From positions 1-64,000 of the forward strand of contig JANXOM010000109.1 in the NCBI GenBank assembly GCA_025353585.1: 64,000 bases of DNA. The letters are read 5' to 3'. The stretch is from Deltaproteobacteria bacterium (GTDB taxonomy: Bacteria > Myxococcota_A > Polyangia > Haliangiales > Haliangiaceae). Under the pieces are notes generated by a model, which saw only the letters and a list, made by a program, of their open reading frames with translations, did not search any database and was not told the DNA's origin. This document shows, in pieces, positions 36,727 through 44,590 of this stretch; the first letter of the stretch is position 1, and each line of letters begins with the position of its first letter. The position numbers were made by a program, and so were the translations under genes.

Positions 36727-37791
36727 GTGAGCGGTGATGTCTCCGAGCTGGAAGCGCAGATCGCGGCCGATCCCGAGGAGCTGGCGCGCTACGCGGTCCT
36801 CGGCGATGCCCTGGTCCGCGCCGGCGACCCGCGCGGCGAGCTGATCGCGCTCCAGCTCGCGGCTCAGGCGCAGCCGCCGGGCAAGGCCGCCGACAAGCTG
36901 CGCGCCGCCGCCGAGGCGCACTTCGCTGCGCACGCGAAGGCGTTCCTCGGCCCGCTCGCGCCCCACGCCGCGCGCTTGACGTGGCGGTCCGGCTTCATCC
37001 GCCGCATGGAGCTGGCGGCGAGCGCGCGCGTCGATGTCGCGGCGCTGCTGCCGCAGGCGCTCGCCCATCCGTCCGGGCGCTTCGTGGTGGAGCTCGCGCT
37101 CCAGGTCGACGGCGCCGCCGAGGGGGCCCGGCTCCTCGCCGCGCTCGCCGCCGCCGCGCCGCGCTCGCTCCGCGACCTGGACCTCATCCTGCGCGGCGAG
37201 CTCGGGGCCGAGCTCGGCCCGCTCCTGCCGCGCGTCCCGTGGCTCGAGCGCCTGAACGTGACGGCCCAGCGCATCGAGATCGGCGCGCCCAGCCTCCCCG
37301 CGCTCCGCCGCTTGCGCCTCGCCGCGCTGACGCTGACGTCGACCTGCGTGCAGGCCCTCGCCGAGGCCGCGTGGCCCGCGCTCGAGCGCCTCGAGCTGCG
37401 CTTCGGCACGCGCGACGACCCGCCGGCCACGTTCGCGGACGTGCGGCCGCTGCTCCTCCACACCGCGCTCCCCCGGCTCACGCACCTGCGCCTCCGCAAC
37501 GCGCCGTTCGCCGGCGGTGTCCTGCGCGAGCTGCTCTCCGCCCCGCTCGCGACCCAGCTCGCGGTCCTCGACCTGTCGCACGGAAGCATGAGCCCGGCGG
37601 ACGCGGCCGCGCTCGTCACGACGCCGACCCGGCTCGCCCACCTGCGCGAGCTCTGGCTGCCGATGCGGCTCCTCCGAGGCGTCGACAAGGCGCGCCTCGC
37701 GGGGCTCGGCCGCTGGGTCATCGACGACGTGCGCGCCGCGCGCGACGAGCTCGAGGCCGTGCTGATGACGAGCGGCTACTCGGGCTTGTAG
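36727..37791 (+). CDS. TIGR02996-domain/leucine-rich repeat protein
   Basis: 354 residues from GTG 36727. The N-terminal 40 or so residues (LARYAVLGDALVRAGDPRGE and on) match the TIGR02996 'repeat-companion' motif found in myxobacterial and planctomycete proteins. The rest consists of irregular leucine-rich repeats (LRDLDLILRGELG, LERLNVTAQRIEIG, LRRLRLAALTLTS, LERLELRFGTRD, LTHLRLRNAPFAGG, LAVLDLSHGSMSP, LRELWLPMRLLRG). No signal peptide, so a cytoplasmic protein-binding role is likely. Its last 16 bases overlap the opposing gene. Confidence 0.8.
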   Translation: MSGDVSELEAQIAADPEELARYAVLGDALVRAGDPRGELIALQLAAQAQPPGKAADKLRAAAEAHFAAHAKAFLGPLAPHAARLTWRSGFIRRMELAASARVDVAALLPQALAHPSGRFVVELALQVDGAAEGARLLAALAAAAPRSLRDLDLILRGELGAELGPLLPRVPWLERLNVTAQRIEIGAPSLPALRRLRLAALTLTSTCVQALAEAAWPALERLELRFGTRDDPPATFADVRPLLLHTALPRLTHLRLRNAPFAGGVLRELLSAPLATQLAVLDLSHGSMSPADAAALVTTPTRLAHLRELWLPMRLLRGVDKARLAGLGRWVIDDVRAARDELEAVLMTSGYSGL

Positions 37792-38966
37792 AGCGTGAGG
37801 CTGCGGCCGCCGCGCTCGAAGCCGTTGTTGCGCTCGAGCACCCACAGCTTGTCGCCCGCCACGCCGAACCGGTGGCGCAGGCCGAGCGCCGCGATCCGCA
37901 CCTTGCGCGTCGCCTTGCCGTCCGGGGTGACGAAGAAGAAGTCGAGGTACTCCGGGTCCGCCTTCTTGCGCGCGACCGCCTCCGCGTTGACGGGGTCTAC
38001 CTTCAGCGCGATCCACGCCGAGCCATCCGGCAGCACGGTGCCCGTCAGCGACTTCGGGTCGTAGTCCGTCAACGCCTGGTCGAGCGTGATCGCGCGCGGC
38101 TTGCCCGCGTGCCACACCTGGAGGCCGGAGTTGTCCCAGGCCATGCGCAGGAAGTCGAGCTGGCCGCCCGCGTCGGCGAGCGCCTGGTAGCGGCGGCGCT
38201 GCTCGAACAGATCGGTGATCGGCGTGCGCTCCGTGAGCTTGCCGGCAACGAGATCGTACGTCGCCTCGGTGTCGGGGCCCTTCATGTCCGACTGCTTCGT
38301 CCACTCACCGGCCTTGAGGCCCATCGCGCGCGCGTAGCCGTCGGCCCAGTGGTTGACCCGGAAGTCGAGCGCGGCCGCCTTGCCGCTCGAGTCGACCTCG
38401 TAGGGACGGCCGGCGGCGAAGCGGCGGCCGGTGTCGATCGCGTCGAGCTCGACCTCGTGACGCGTGCCGTCCTTGGTCGGGGTCGCCTTGTGGACGACGA
38501 CGCGCGGCTTACCGTCGCGCGTGATGACCGTGATGTCGGTCGCCGGCCCGAGCTTGTACACGACGGCGCCCGCCGGCTTCTTGCCCTTCGCCTCGAGCTC
38601 GACGAGCGCGGCGACCTGCTGGCCGTCCTCGCCCGTGCCCACGACGAACGCGCGCGCGCCGAGCAAGGTCAGCGCGGTCGGGTGCAGCGTGACCGCGGCG
38701 AGATCGACCGTCAGCTCGGCTTTGGTCGCGAGCGTCAGGACGTGGAGCTGCGCGACCGTGGATGCATCCGCGACCACGTACGCGAGCCGGCCCTCGTCGC
38801 TCGCCACGACGTCGTCGACGAACCCCGAGGGCGCCGTGAGCGTGGCGACCGCGGTCGCGCCCACGAGCGCCGGCACCGGCGCCTTCCCGCCATCGGCCCG
38901 CGCGACCCCGCCGGAGCCGCCGAGCGCGGACACGAGGGACACCAGGAGCAGACGTCGAGCGGCCAT
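37776..38966 (-). CDS. secreted protein of unknown function, probably beta-rich
   Basis: 396 residues. N-terminal signal peptide (MAARRLLLVSLVSALGGSGGVARADGG) with likely cleavage after ARA. The mature part has repeated strand-like units with D-G or E-G turns (VVASDEGRLAYVVADAST, ITRDGKPRVVVHKA, GVAGDKLWVLERNNG), as in beta-propeller proteins. No catalytic motif was recognised. It converges with the LRR gene, overlapping it by 16 bases at the 3' end. Confidence 0.7.
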   Translation of the reverse strand: MAARRLLLVSLVSALGGSGGVARADGGKAPVPALVGATAVATLTAPSGFVDDVVASDEGRLAYVVADASTVAQLHVLTLATKAELTVDLAAVTLHPTALTLLGARAFVVGTGEDGQQVAALVELEAKGKKPAGAVVYKLGPATDITVITRDGKPRVVVHKATPTKDGTRHEVELDAIDTGRRFAAGRPYEVDSSGKAAALDFRVNHWADGYARAMGLKAGEWTKQSDMKGPDTEATYDLVAGKLTERTPITDLFEQRRRYQALADAGGQLDFLRMAWDNSGLQVWHAGKPRAITLDQALTDYDPKSLTGTVLPDGSAWIALKVDPVNAEAVARKKADPEYLDFFFVTPDGKATRKVRIAALGLRHRFGVAGDKLWVLERNNGFERGGRSLTLYKPE

Positions 38967-39083
38967 CTGTCGTCGATGCCACGCCCGCCGCCGCGTTGCA
39001 AGTGCCGTCGGTCGAGCGGGTCAGGCCCCGGGCCGGCGCCCGCCGACGCCCCCGGCGCCACCGGCGCGAGGACGTCCGTGCGA

Positions 39084-39488
39084 TCAGTACCGCTCCGACG
39101 CCGCCAGCACCGCGACCATCTCGGCCTCCCAGGCCGCGATGCGCGCCGCGTCACTCCTGACCCGCGGGTGGGCCGTGCGGTAGTAGGCGGGGCCGGGGCG
39201 GCCGCTATCGGCGCGATGGACGAGGGCGGGGAGGCACGGCACGCCGCGGGCGCGGCACGCCGCGCTGACCTCACCGAGCGCGGCGTGGAGCGCCGGGCTG
39301 CGGCGATGCGTCGGGTGCTTCGGCGCGAGCGCCTCCACGAGCTCGCCGTACGTCAGCGCGGGCGAGCGCGACCGCAGCCGGCGGATGAGGACCTTCTGGA
39401 CCGCGACGGCGAGCGGCGAGAGCCCGACGGCGCTCCGGGCGACCGACGCGACAGTAGCGGGCCTGGGCGAGACATGGACGGCGATCAT
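39084..39488 (-). CDS. small protein co-translated with the ComM-like gene
   Basis: 134 residues. Its ATG overlaps the stop of the ComM-like gene (ATGA), so the two are translationally coupled. The core LTYGELVEALAPKHPTHRRS...AALGEVSAACRARGVPCLPAL followed by SGRPGPAYY has a 'GxPxLxALVxxxxSGxPG' pattern that looks like a conserved small nucleic-acid-associated family, but I cannot name it. No signal peptide. A helper of the upstream ATPase in DNA uptake is inferred only from coupling. Confidence 0.65.
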   Translation of the reverse strand: MIAVHVSPRPATVASVARSAVGLSPLAVAVQKVLIRRLRSRSPALTYGELVEALAPKHPTHRRSPALHAALGEVSAACRARGVPCLPALVHRADSGRPGPAYYRTAHPRVRSDAARIAAWEAEMVAVLAASERY

Positions 39489-41038
39489 GGGGCAGCTCCA
39501 GGTGAACCGGCGGGCACCATGCCGGCCGTGGGTTCGTCGCGCCGGTACCCGGCGGCCTCGGCGAGGCATTCGGCGTCCACGCGGTCCTGACCGACGAGGT
39601 CGGCCACCGTCCGCGCGACCCGGATCAGGCGATCGATCGAGCGCGCGCTCATGGCGGCGCGGCGGCCGACCAGCTCGGCGAGCATCCGCTCGGCCGCGTC
39701 GTCGAGCTTGCAGGTCGCGCGCAGCACCGACGACGACATCTCCGCGTTGCAGCGCACGCCGAATGGCTCGAGGCGCGCTCGCTGCCGGTCGCGCGCGGCG
39801 ACCACGCGGGCGCGCATGACGGCGGAGGTCTCGGCCGCCTCGGGTCGGCGGAGCTCTCGCAACGGCACCGGCTGGACGTGCACGTGCATGTCCAGACGAT
39901 CGAGCAGCGGGCCCGACATGCGCCCGGCGTAGCGGTCGAGCGCGCCGGGGCCGCACGTGCACTCGCGGACCCCGCTGCCGAGCCAGCCGCACGGACACGG
40001 GTTCGCGGCCGCGACGAGCAGGAACGACGCAGGGAGATGGATCGTCCCGTGGACCCGCCCGATCGTGACCACGCGCTCTTCGAGCGGCTGGCGCAAAGCC
40101 TCGATCGCGCTGCGCTGGAACTCCGGCAGCTCGTCGAGGAAGAGGACGCCGTTGTGCGCGAGCGTGATCTCGCCCGGCCGCGGCACGCTCCCGCCGCCGA
40201 GGAGCGCCGCCGTGGAGATCGTGTGGTGCGGCGCGCGGAAGGGCCGCTCTTCCACGAGGCCCTGGTCGGCGAGCCCGATCGCCGAGTAGACCTTCGTGGT
40301 CTCCAGCGCCTCCCCGCGCGTCATCGCCGGCAGGATGCTCGGCACGCGGCGCGCGAGCATCGTCTTGCCCGTCCCGGGCGGCCCGGCGAGAAGCACGTTG
40401 TGTCCGCCCGCGACCGCGATCTGGATCGCCTCGCGCGCGAGCGCCTGCCCGCGGACCTCGGACATGTCCGCCGGGAGTACCCGGCGCGGCCGGCGGCGCG
40501 GTACCTCGCGCGGCGACGGCAACGGCAGGCGACCCGCGAGCGCCTCGATGACCTGGGAGAGGTGCGCGGCCGCATAGACCTCGATGCCATCGACCACAGC
40601 CGCCTCGGCCACGCACGCCTCCGGTACGAGCACGCCGCGCAGGCCGAGCTGCCGCGCGAGGAGCCCGGCCGCGAGGACGCCGCGCACGGCGCGCAGGCTG
40701 CCGTCGAGCCCGAGCTCGCCCATCACGAGGAGCTCCGCGACCGCGTCGCCCTTGTAGAGCCTGTCCGCGACGAGCACGCACACCGCGATCGGCAGGTCGA
40801 GCGCGCAGCCCGGCTTCCGCAGATCGGCCGGCGCGAGGTTCACGGTCACGCGGCTCGTCGGCAAGTCGTGGCCAACAGTGCCGAGCGCCGAGCGGATCCG
40901 GACGGCGCCCTCCTTCACCGATGGCGCGGCGAGGCCGACCACGTCGTACACCGGCAGCCCGACCGAGACGTCGCACTCGACGTTGACGGGCACCGCGTCG
41001 ATCCCGACGAGCGTGCATGACTTGACGGACGCGATCAC
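39485..41038 (-). CDS. ComM/YifB-family AAA+ Mg-chelatase-like ATPase
   Basis: 517 residues, the usual length. N-terminal Lon-protease-like fold (VGIDAVPVNVECDVSVGLP, VTVNLAPADLRKPG, ELGLDGSLRAVRGVLA), AAA+ domain with Walker A AGPPGTGKT, FRAPHHTIS, Walker B GVLFLDELPEF and a four-cysteine insert (PCPCG...ECTCG), then C-terminal MARS/helical region (SARSIDRLIRVARTVADL). In competent bacteria ComM is a hexameric helicase that drives branch migration of incoming DNA. All key residues are present. Starts at ATG 41038. It shares a transcript with the small gene at 39084-39488. Confidence 0.92.
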   Translation of the reverse strand: MIASVKSCTLVGIDAVPVNVECDVSVGLPVYDVVGLAAPSVKEGAVRIRSALGTVGHDLPTSRVTVNLAPADLRKPGCALDLPIAVCVLVADRLYKGDAVAELLVMGELGLDGSLRAVRGVLAAGLLARQLGLRGVLVPEACVAEAAVVDGIEVYAAAHLSQVIEALAGRLPLPSPREVPRRRPRRVLPADMSEVRGQALAREAIQIAVAGGHNVLLAGPPGTGKTMLARRVPSILPAMTRGEALETTKVYSAIGLADQGLVEERPFRAPHHTISTAALLGGGSVPRPGEITLAHNGVLFLDELPEFQRSAIEALRQPLEERVVTIGRVHGTIHLPASFLLVAAANPCPCGWLGSGVRECTCGPGALDRYAGRMSGPLLDRLDMHVHVQPVPLRELRRPEAAETSAVMRARVVAARDRQRARLEPFGVRCNAEMSSSVLRATCKLDDAAERMLAELVGRRAAMSARSIDRLIRVARTVADLVGQDRVDAECLAEAAGYRRDEPTAGMVPAGSPGAAP

Positions 41039-41112
41039 GAGGAGCGCTAGAGCACACGCCGCGCCAGCGCCAACCGCGCGAGATCACGCCTCCCCGTCGC
41101 GGTTGCGTCCGG

Positions 41113-41150
41113 CTGCCGGACACGCGCGTCCGGTCTCCGCCGGACACCGG
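41113..41150. repeat. short GTCCGG/CCGGAC inverted repeats
   Basis: CCGGAC-ACGCGC-GTCCGG forms a perfect 6-bp hairpin, followed by GCCGGACACCGG (41139-41150). The same 12-mer recurs at 51431-51442 in another intergenic hairpin, suggesting a small dispersed repeat or terminator family. Confidence 0.35.
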
Positions 41151-41175
41151 ACAGCCCGGCCGCGGCCGCCGCGCC

Positions 41176-41865
41176 CTACTCGAGCTGCGCGCTGATCACG
41201 TCGATCTGCGCGAACTCGCCATCGTACGGCTGCGGCATCGTTGTCACGCCCGCGAGCGTGTACGGGAGGCCATCGGACCCGAGGTTCTCGAGCTCGAGCA
41301 TGTCCTGTCCGTCGGAGACGAGATCGATCGTCGCGCCCGAGTTGATCGGCAGCGTCACCGTGTAGTCGAGCACCGACAGGCCATCGCTCCGGAGCCCGTT
41401 GATGAAGTAGTGCTGCGGCGGCCGGGAGACATCGATCCGGAAGATGCCGAGGTAGGTGGTCGTCTCGCGCCCGCCGACGAGCCACTCGTCCACGCCGGTC
41501 GCGCTGGAGTACATGCCTCCCTCGACAACGCCGCGGATGCGCACGGTCACGTCGTAGTCGCGCGGGTCCGCATCCTGGAGCATGAAGCCCACGCTGCTCG
41601 AGGCACACGCGCACGTCGTGCCGCTGCCGTCATGCATGCCGCACGGCAGGAGCCACTGCCGACCCGACAGCGCCGCGAACGCGGCCGTCCCGGCGTCGGG
41701 TGGCGCGTCCGCCGGGACCCCGGCGTGCTCGCACGTCTTCGTCGCCGGGCTGCAGACGAGCGTGTCCGGGCAGCTCCCGTTCTCCGCGCACGGCGCGCCC
41801 CCCAGCGGCGCCGGCGAGAAACAGCCCGCGCCGGCCAGGGCCAATGCCCAGCAAAACCGCCCCAT
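41176..41865 (-). CDS. lipoprotein with Cys-rich N-terminus
   Basis: 229 residues from ATG 41865 (an upstream ATG at 41910 would delay the signal peptide by 15 residues). Signal MGRFCWALALAGAGC with lipobox AGAGC, then a small cysteine cluster (PCAENGSCPDTLVCSPATKTC) of a type frequent in myxobacterial lipoproteins, and a beta-rich domain (DYDVTVRIRGVVEGGMYS, YTVTLPINSGATIDLVSD) that may fold as a concanavalin-like or carbohydrate-binding sandwich. Function unknown. Confidence 0.7.
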   Translation of the reverse strand: MGRFCWALALAGAGCFSPAPLGGAPCAENGSCPDTLVCSPATKTCEHAGVPADAPPDAGTAAFAALSGRQWLLPCGMHDGSGTTCACASSSVGFMLQDADPRDYDVTVRIRGVVEGGMYSSATGVDEWLVGGRETTTYLGIFRIDVSRPPQHYFINGLRSDGLSVLDYTVTLPINSGATIDLVSDGQDMLELENLGSDGLPYTLAGVTTMPQPYDGEFAQIDVISAQLE

Positions 41866-41972
41866 GGTCACCGACGGTAACACCCCGCGGGGCCTGCAAG
41901 GTTTCTTCACATCCGACCGTCAGGTCGCGACACACGCCCGTCCCATCCTGATCTGGAGAAAGGGACATCACC

Positions 41973-42494
41973 ATGATCTGCCTCGCACTCGGACTCGGAG
42001 CTCTCGGCTTTCTCGCGGCGCGGGCCGCCCACCGCCGCAGCCACGGCTGCTTCGCGCACAACAACTACAGCCACTGGGGCCGCTACAGCCACGGCCCGTT
42101 CGGGCACCACGGGCACCATGGCCGCAGCGCCCGCAAGCGCTTCATGCTCCACGCCATGCTGATGCGCATCGATGCCAGCCCGGCCCAGGAGCGCGCCATC
42201 ATCCACGAGATCGAGAAGGTCGAGGAGCGCATGCACCAGACCAAGAGCGCCCTCCGCGACACGCGCGGGGACCTCGGCGCGGCCCTGCGCGGCCCCGTCC
42301 TCGACGACGCGGCGCTCGGCGCGGTGCTCGGGCGCGTCGACGGCGCGACGGCCGAGGCGCGCGCGGCCATCCTCGATGCCCTGCGCAACGTCCACGGGGT
42401 CCTCGACGAGCGGCAGCGCGCCCAGGTCGCCGACCTGCTCGAGACCGGCCTCCGCGGCGGCTGGCGGGGCGGCGGCAGCCCCTACCGGATGTAA
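41973..42494 (+). CDS. CpxP/Spy-like periplasmic sensor protein
   Basis: 173 residues. N-terminal hydrophobic segment (CLALGLGALGFLAARAA), a strongly His-rich stretch (HNNYSHWGRYSHGPFGHHGH) that could bind metal, and a helical domain (LMRIDASPAQERAIIHEIEK, DLGAALRGPVLDDAALGAVL, VLDERQRAQVADLLETG) with the LTxxQ-like 'DERQRAQV' of CpxP/Spy/CnrX proteins. A strong GGAGAAAGGG ribosome-binding site precedes ATG 41973. It lies 12 bases before the response regulator gene, so the three genes form a CpxP-CpxRA-like envelope-stress or metal-sensing operon. Confidence 0.8.
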   Translation: MICLALGLGALGFLAARAAHRRSHGCFAHNNYSHWGRYSHGPFGHHGHHGRSARKRFMLHAMLMRIDASPAQERAIIHEIEKVEERMHQTKSALRDTRGDLGAALRGPVLDDAALGAVLGRVDGATAEARAAILDALRNVHGVLDERQRAQVADLLETGLRGGWRGGGSPYRM

Positions 42495-42506
42495 GCTCGA
42501 GCCCGG

Positions 42507-43199
42507 ATGCGCGTCCTGCTCATCGACGACGACGCTCGGCTCGCCGAGCTGCTGACGGGCTACCTCGGCCCGCAGGAGGTGCAGCTCGTCCACGCGGCGG
42601 GCGGGCAGGCGGGCCTCGCGCAGCTCGCGGCCGGCGGCTTCGACGCCGTCCTCCTCGACGTGATGATGCCCGGCATGGACGGCCTCGCCGTGCTGCGTCA
42701 CCTGCGCGACGCCGGGCACCGGCTGCCCGTGCTGATGCTGACGGCGCGGGGCGACGAGGCCGATCGCGTCGTGGGCCTCGAGCTCGGCGCCGATGACTAT
42801 GTCGGCAAGCCGTTCTCGCCGCGCGAGTTGCTCGCCCGGCTGCGGGCCGTACTGCGGCGGACCTCGCCCGACCAGGTCGCCGGCAAGCTGACGGCGGCCG
42901 GGATCACCGTCGATCCGGGCGCCCGCGAGGCCTGGGTCGACGGCGCGCCCGTCGAGCTCACCGGGCTCGAGATCGACATCCTGATCGCGCTCCTGCGCCG
43001 CGCGGGCCGCGTGGTGCCGCGCACGGCGATCCTCGAGCTCGCGGGCCGCGGCGACGTGTCCGTCGGCGAGCGCGCGGTGGACGTGCACATCTCGCGGCTG
43101 CGCAAGAAGCTCGGCGACGACGACGCGACGCGCATCCGCACGGTCCGCGGCGTGGGCTACGTCCTCGCACGGGCGACGGAGACGCCCGAGGCGCCATGA
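42507..43199 (+). CDS. OmpR-family response regulator
   Basis: 230 residues. Receiver domain with acidic pair IDDD, phosphoacceptor Asp in VLLDVMMPGMDG, Thr in MLTARG and Lys in VGKPF. C-terminal winged helix (VELTGLEIDILIALLRRAGR, ERAVDVHISRLRKKLGDDDA, IRTVRGVGYVL). All residues for phosphorelay are present. The stop overlaps the start of the histidine kinase (ATGA). Confidence 0.93.
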   Translation: MRVLLIDDDARLAELLTGYLGPQEVQLVHAAGGQAGLAQLAAGGFDAVLLDVMMPGMDGLAVLRHLRDAGHRLPVLMLTARGDEADRVVGLELGADDYVGKPFSPRELLARLRAVLRRTSPDQVAGKLTAAGITVDPGAREAWVDGAPVELTGLEIDILIALLRRAGRVVPRTAILELAGRGDVSVGERAVDVHISRLRKKLGDDDATRIRTVRGVGYVLARATETPEAP

Positions 43200-44476
43200 G
43201 CAAGTGGCACGACGACTGGCACGAGGCGCACGAGCGCTTCCACGCCGAGAAGCGGCGGTTCCACGCGGAGCGCCGCCGCATCTACACCACGCTCCGCGGC
43301 AACCGCGAGGCGTGGAAGGACTTCGCGAGCCACAAGAAGAAGTGGTGGCCGTGGTGGCTCCAGGCGCGGCTGCAGCGGCGGCTGTTCGGCTGGTTCGGCG
43401 TCGTGCTCGGCGTCGGGCTCGTCGTCGGCTGGCGCTTCCAGCTCGGCGGGCCGCGCTGGTGGCAGCTCGTCATCGCGTTCGTGGTGCTGTGGGGGAGCTC
43501 GGGGGCGATCGCCTGGCGGCTCTCGCGGCCGCTGCTGATGGTCGTCAAGGCGGCGCGCGACATCGGCGCGGGCAAGCTCGACACGCGCATCTCCGTGGGA
43601 CCGCGGCACGACGAGCTGCGCCTCCTCGCCGACGCGATCAACGACATGGCGGAGCGGATCGAGACGCAGATCAAAGATCAGCGGTCGCTGCTCGCCGCGG
43701 TCTCGCACGAGCTGCGCACGCCGCTCGGGCACATGCGCGTGCTGATCGACACCGCGCGCGATGGCCATGCGCTCCGGCAAGCGACGCCGCCTGGCGGCGC
43801 CCGTCGCGACCCGCTCGATCCAACCGCACCGCCCTTCGGCGGCGCTTCACGCGGGGCACACCCCGCGCTCGACCCAACCGCACCGCCCTTCGGCGGCGCT
43901 TCACGCGGGGCACACCCCGCGCTCGACCCAACCGCACCGCCCTTCGGCGGCGCTTCACGCGGGGCACACCCCGCGCTCGACGAGCTGGAGCGCGAGGTGA
44001 TCGTCCTCGACGATCTCGTCGGCAAGCTCCTCGCGAGCTCGCGGCTCGAGTTCGGGAACCTCGACCGCCGGCCGCTCGACCTCGGCGAGCTGGTGACGGA
44101 CGTCGCGACCTGCGCGGGGGTGCCGCCCGAGGCGATCTCCGCGGAGGGCGACGTCCGCGCGAACATCGACCCGACGCTCGTCCGCCGCGCGCTCGCGAAC
44201 CTGCTCGACAACGCGCGCACCCACGGCGGCGGCGTGCTCGCCGTGCGCATCGTGCGGCGGGCGGGGCAGGTGGCCATCGAGGTCGACGACGCCGGCCCGG
44301 GCGTCCCCGCGGATCGGCGCGCCGATGCGTTCCGCGCGTTCGTGCCGAGCGCGGGCGGCGGCCTCGGCCTCGGCCTGGCCCTGGTGTCGCGGATCGCGGT
44401 CGCCCACGGCGGCGGGGCGTGGATCCAGGACCGGCCGGGCGGCGGCGCGACCGTCGGGTTCGCCGTCTCGATCTGA
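43196..44476 (+). CDS. sensor histidine kinase with an in-frame palindromic repeat insertion
   Basis: 426 residues. His/Glu/Arg-rich cytoplasmic N-terminus, two transmembrane helices at about 60-120 with almost no periplasmic loop, HAMP region, DHp domain with phosphoacceptor His171 (AAVSHELRTPLGHMRV) and a HATPase domain (NLLDNARTHGGG, VDDAGPGVPADR, GLGLGLALVSRIAVAHGG). Between the DHp helices (after IDTARDG) sits a Pro/Gly-rich insert of about 65 residues with three copies of LDPTAPPFGGASRGAHPA. The rest is intact. Likely partner: the response regulator just upstream. Confidence 0.9.
   Translation: MSKWHDDWHEAHERFHAEKRRFHAERRRIYTTLRGNREAWKDFASHKKKWWPWWLQARLQRRLFGWFGVVLGVGLVVGWRFQLGGPRWWQLVIAFVVLWGSSGAIAWRLSRPLLMVVKAARDIGAGKLDTRISVGPRHDELRLLADAINDMAERIETQIKDQRSLLAAVSHELRTPLGHMRVLIDTARDGHALRQATPPGGARRDPLDPTAPPFGGASRGAHPALDPTAPPFGGASRGAHPALDPTAPPFGGASRGAHPALDELEREVIVLDDLVGKLLASSRLEFGNLDRRPLDLGELVTDVATCAGVPPEAISAEGDVRANIDPTLVRRALANLLDNARTHGGGVLAVRIVRRAGQVAIEVDDAGPGVPADRRADAFRAFVPSAGGGLGLGLALVSRIAVAHGGGAWIQDRPGGGATVGFAVSI
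43814..43975 (+). repeat. three tandem 54-bp palindromic units inside the histidine kinase gene
   Basis: Copies at 43814-43867, 43868-43921 and 43922-43975, each 54 bp (18 codons), nearly identical (GATCC against GACCC in copy 1). Each unit contains two hairpins: CCGCC-CTTC-GGCGG and a perfect CGCGGGG-CACA-CCCCGCG. A further imperfect hairpin lies just upstream (43780-43812). The frame stays open through all copies. The structure resembles palindromic elements that invade coding genes in-frame in other bacteria. Confidence 0.9.
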
Positions 44477-44590
44477 CGGCGGGCCCGCGCCGGCAGGGTC
44501 AGATGTCCTCGCCGGCAACTCGACGAGCCAGCGCTACCTGCGCGAGATCGTGCGCATGAAGTTGGCCCGACTCGTGCCTTTGCGCCCGCC

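Noticed and set aside
43814-43975. The 54-bp repeats as a CRISPR array
   Set aside because: Units are directly adjacent with no spacers and lie in-frame inside a histidine kinase gene.
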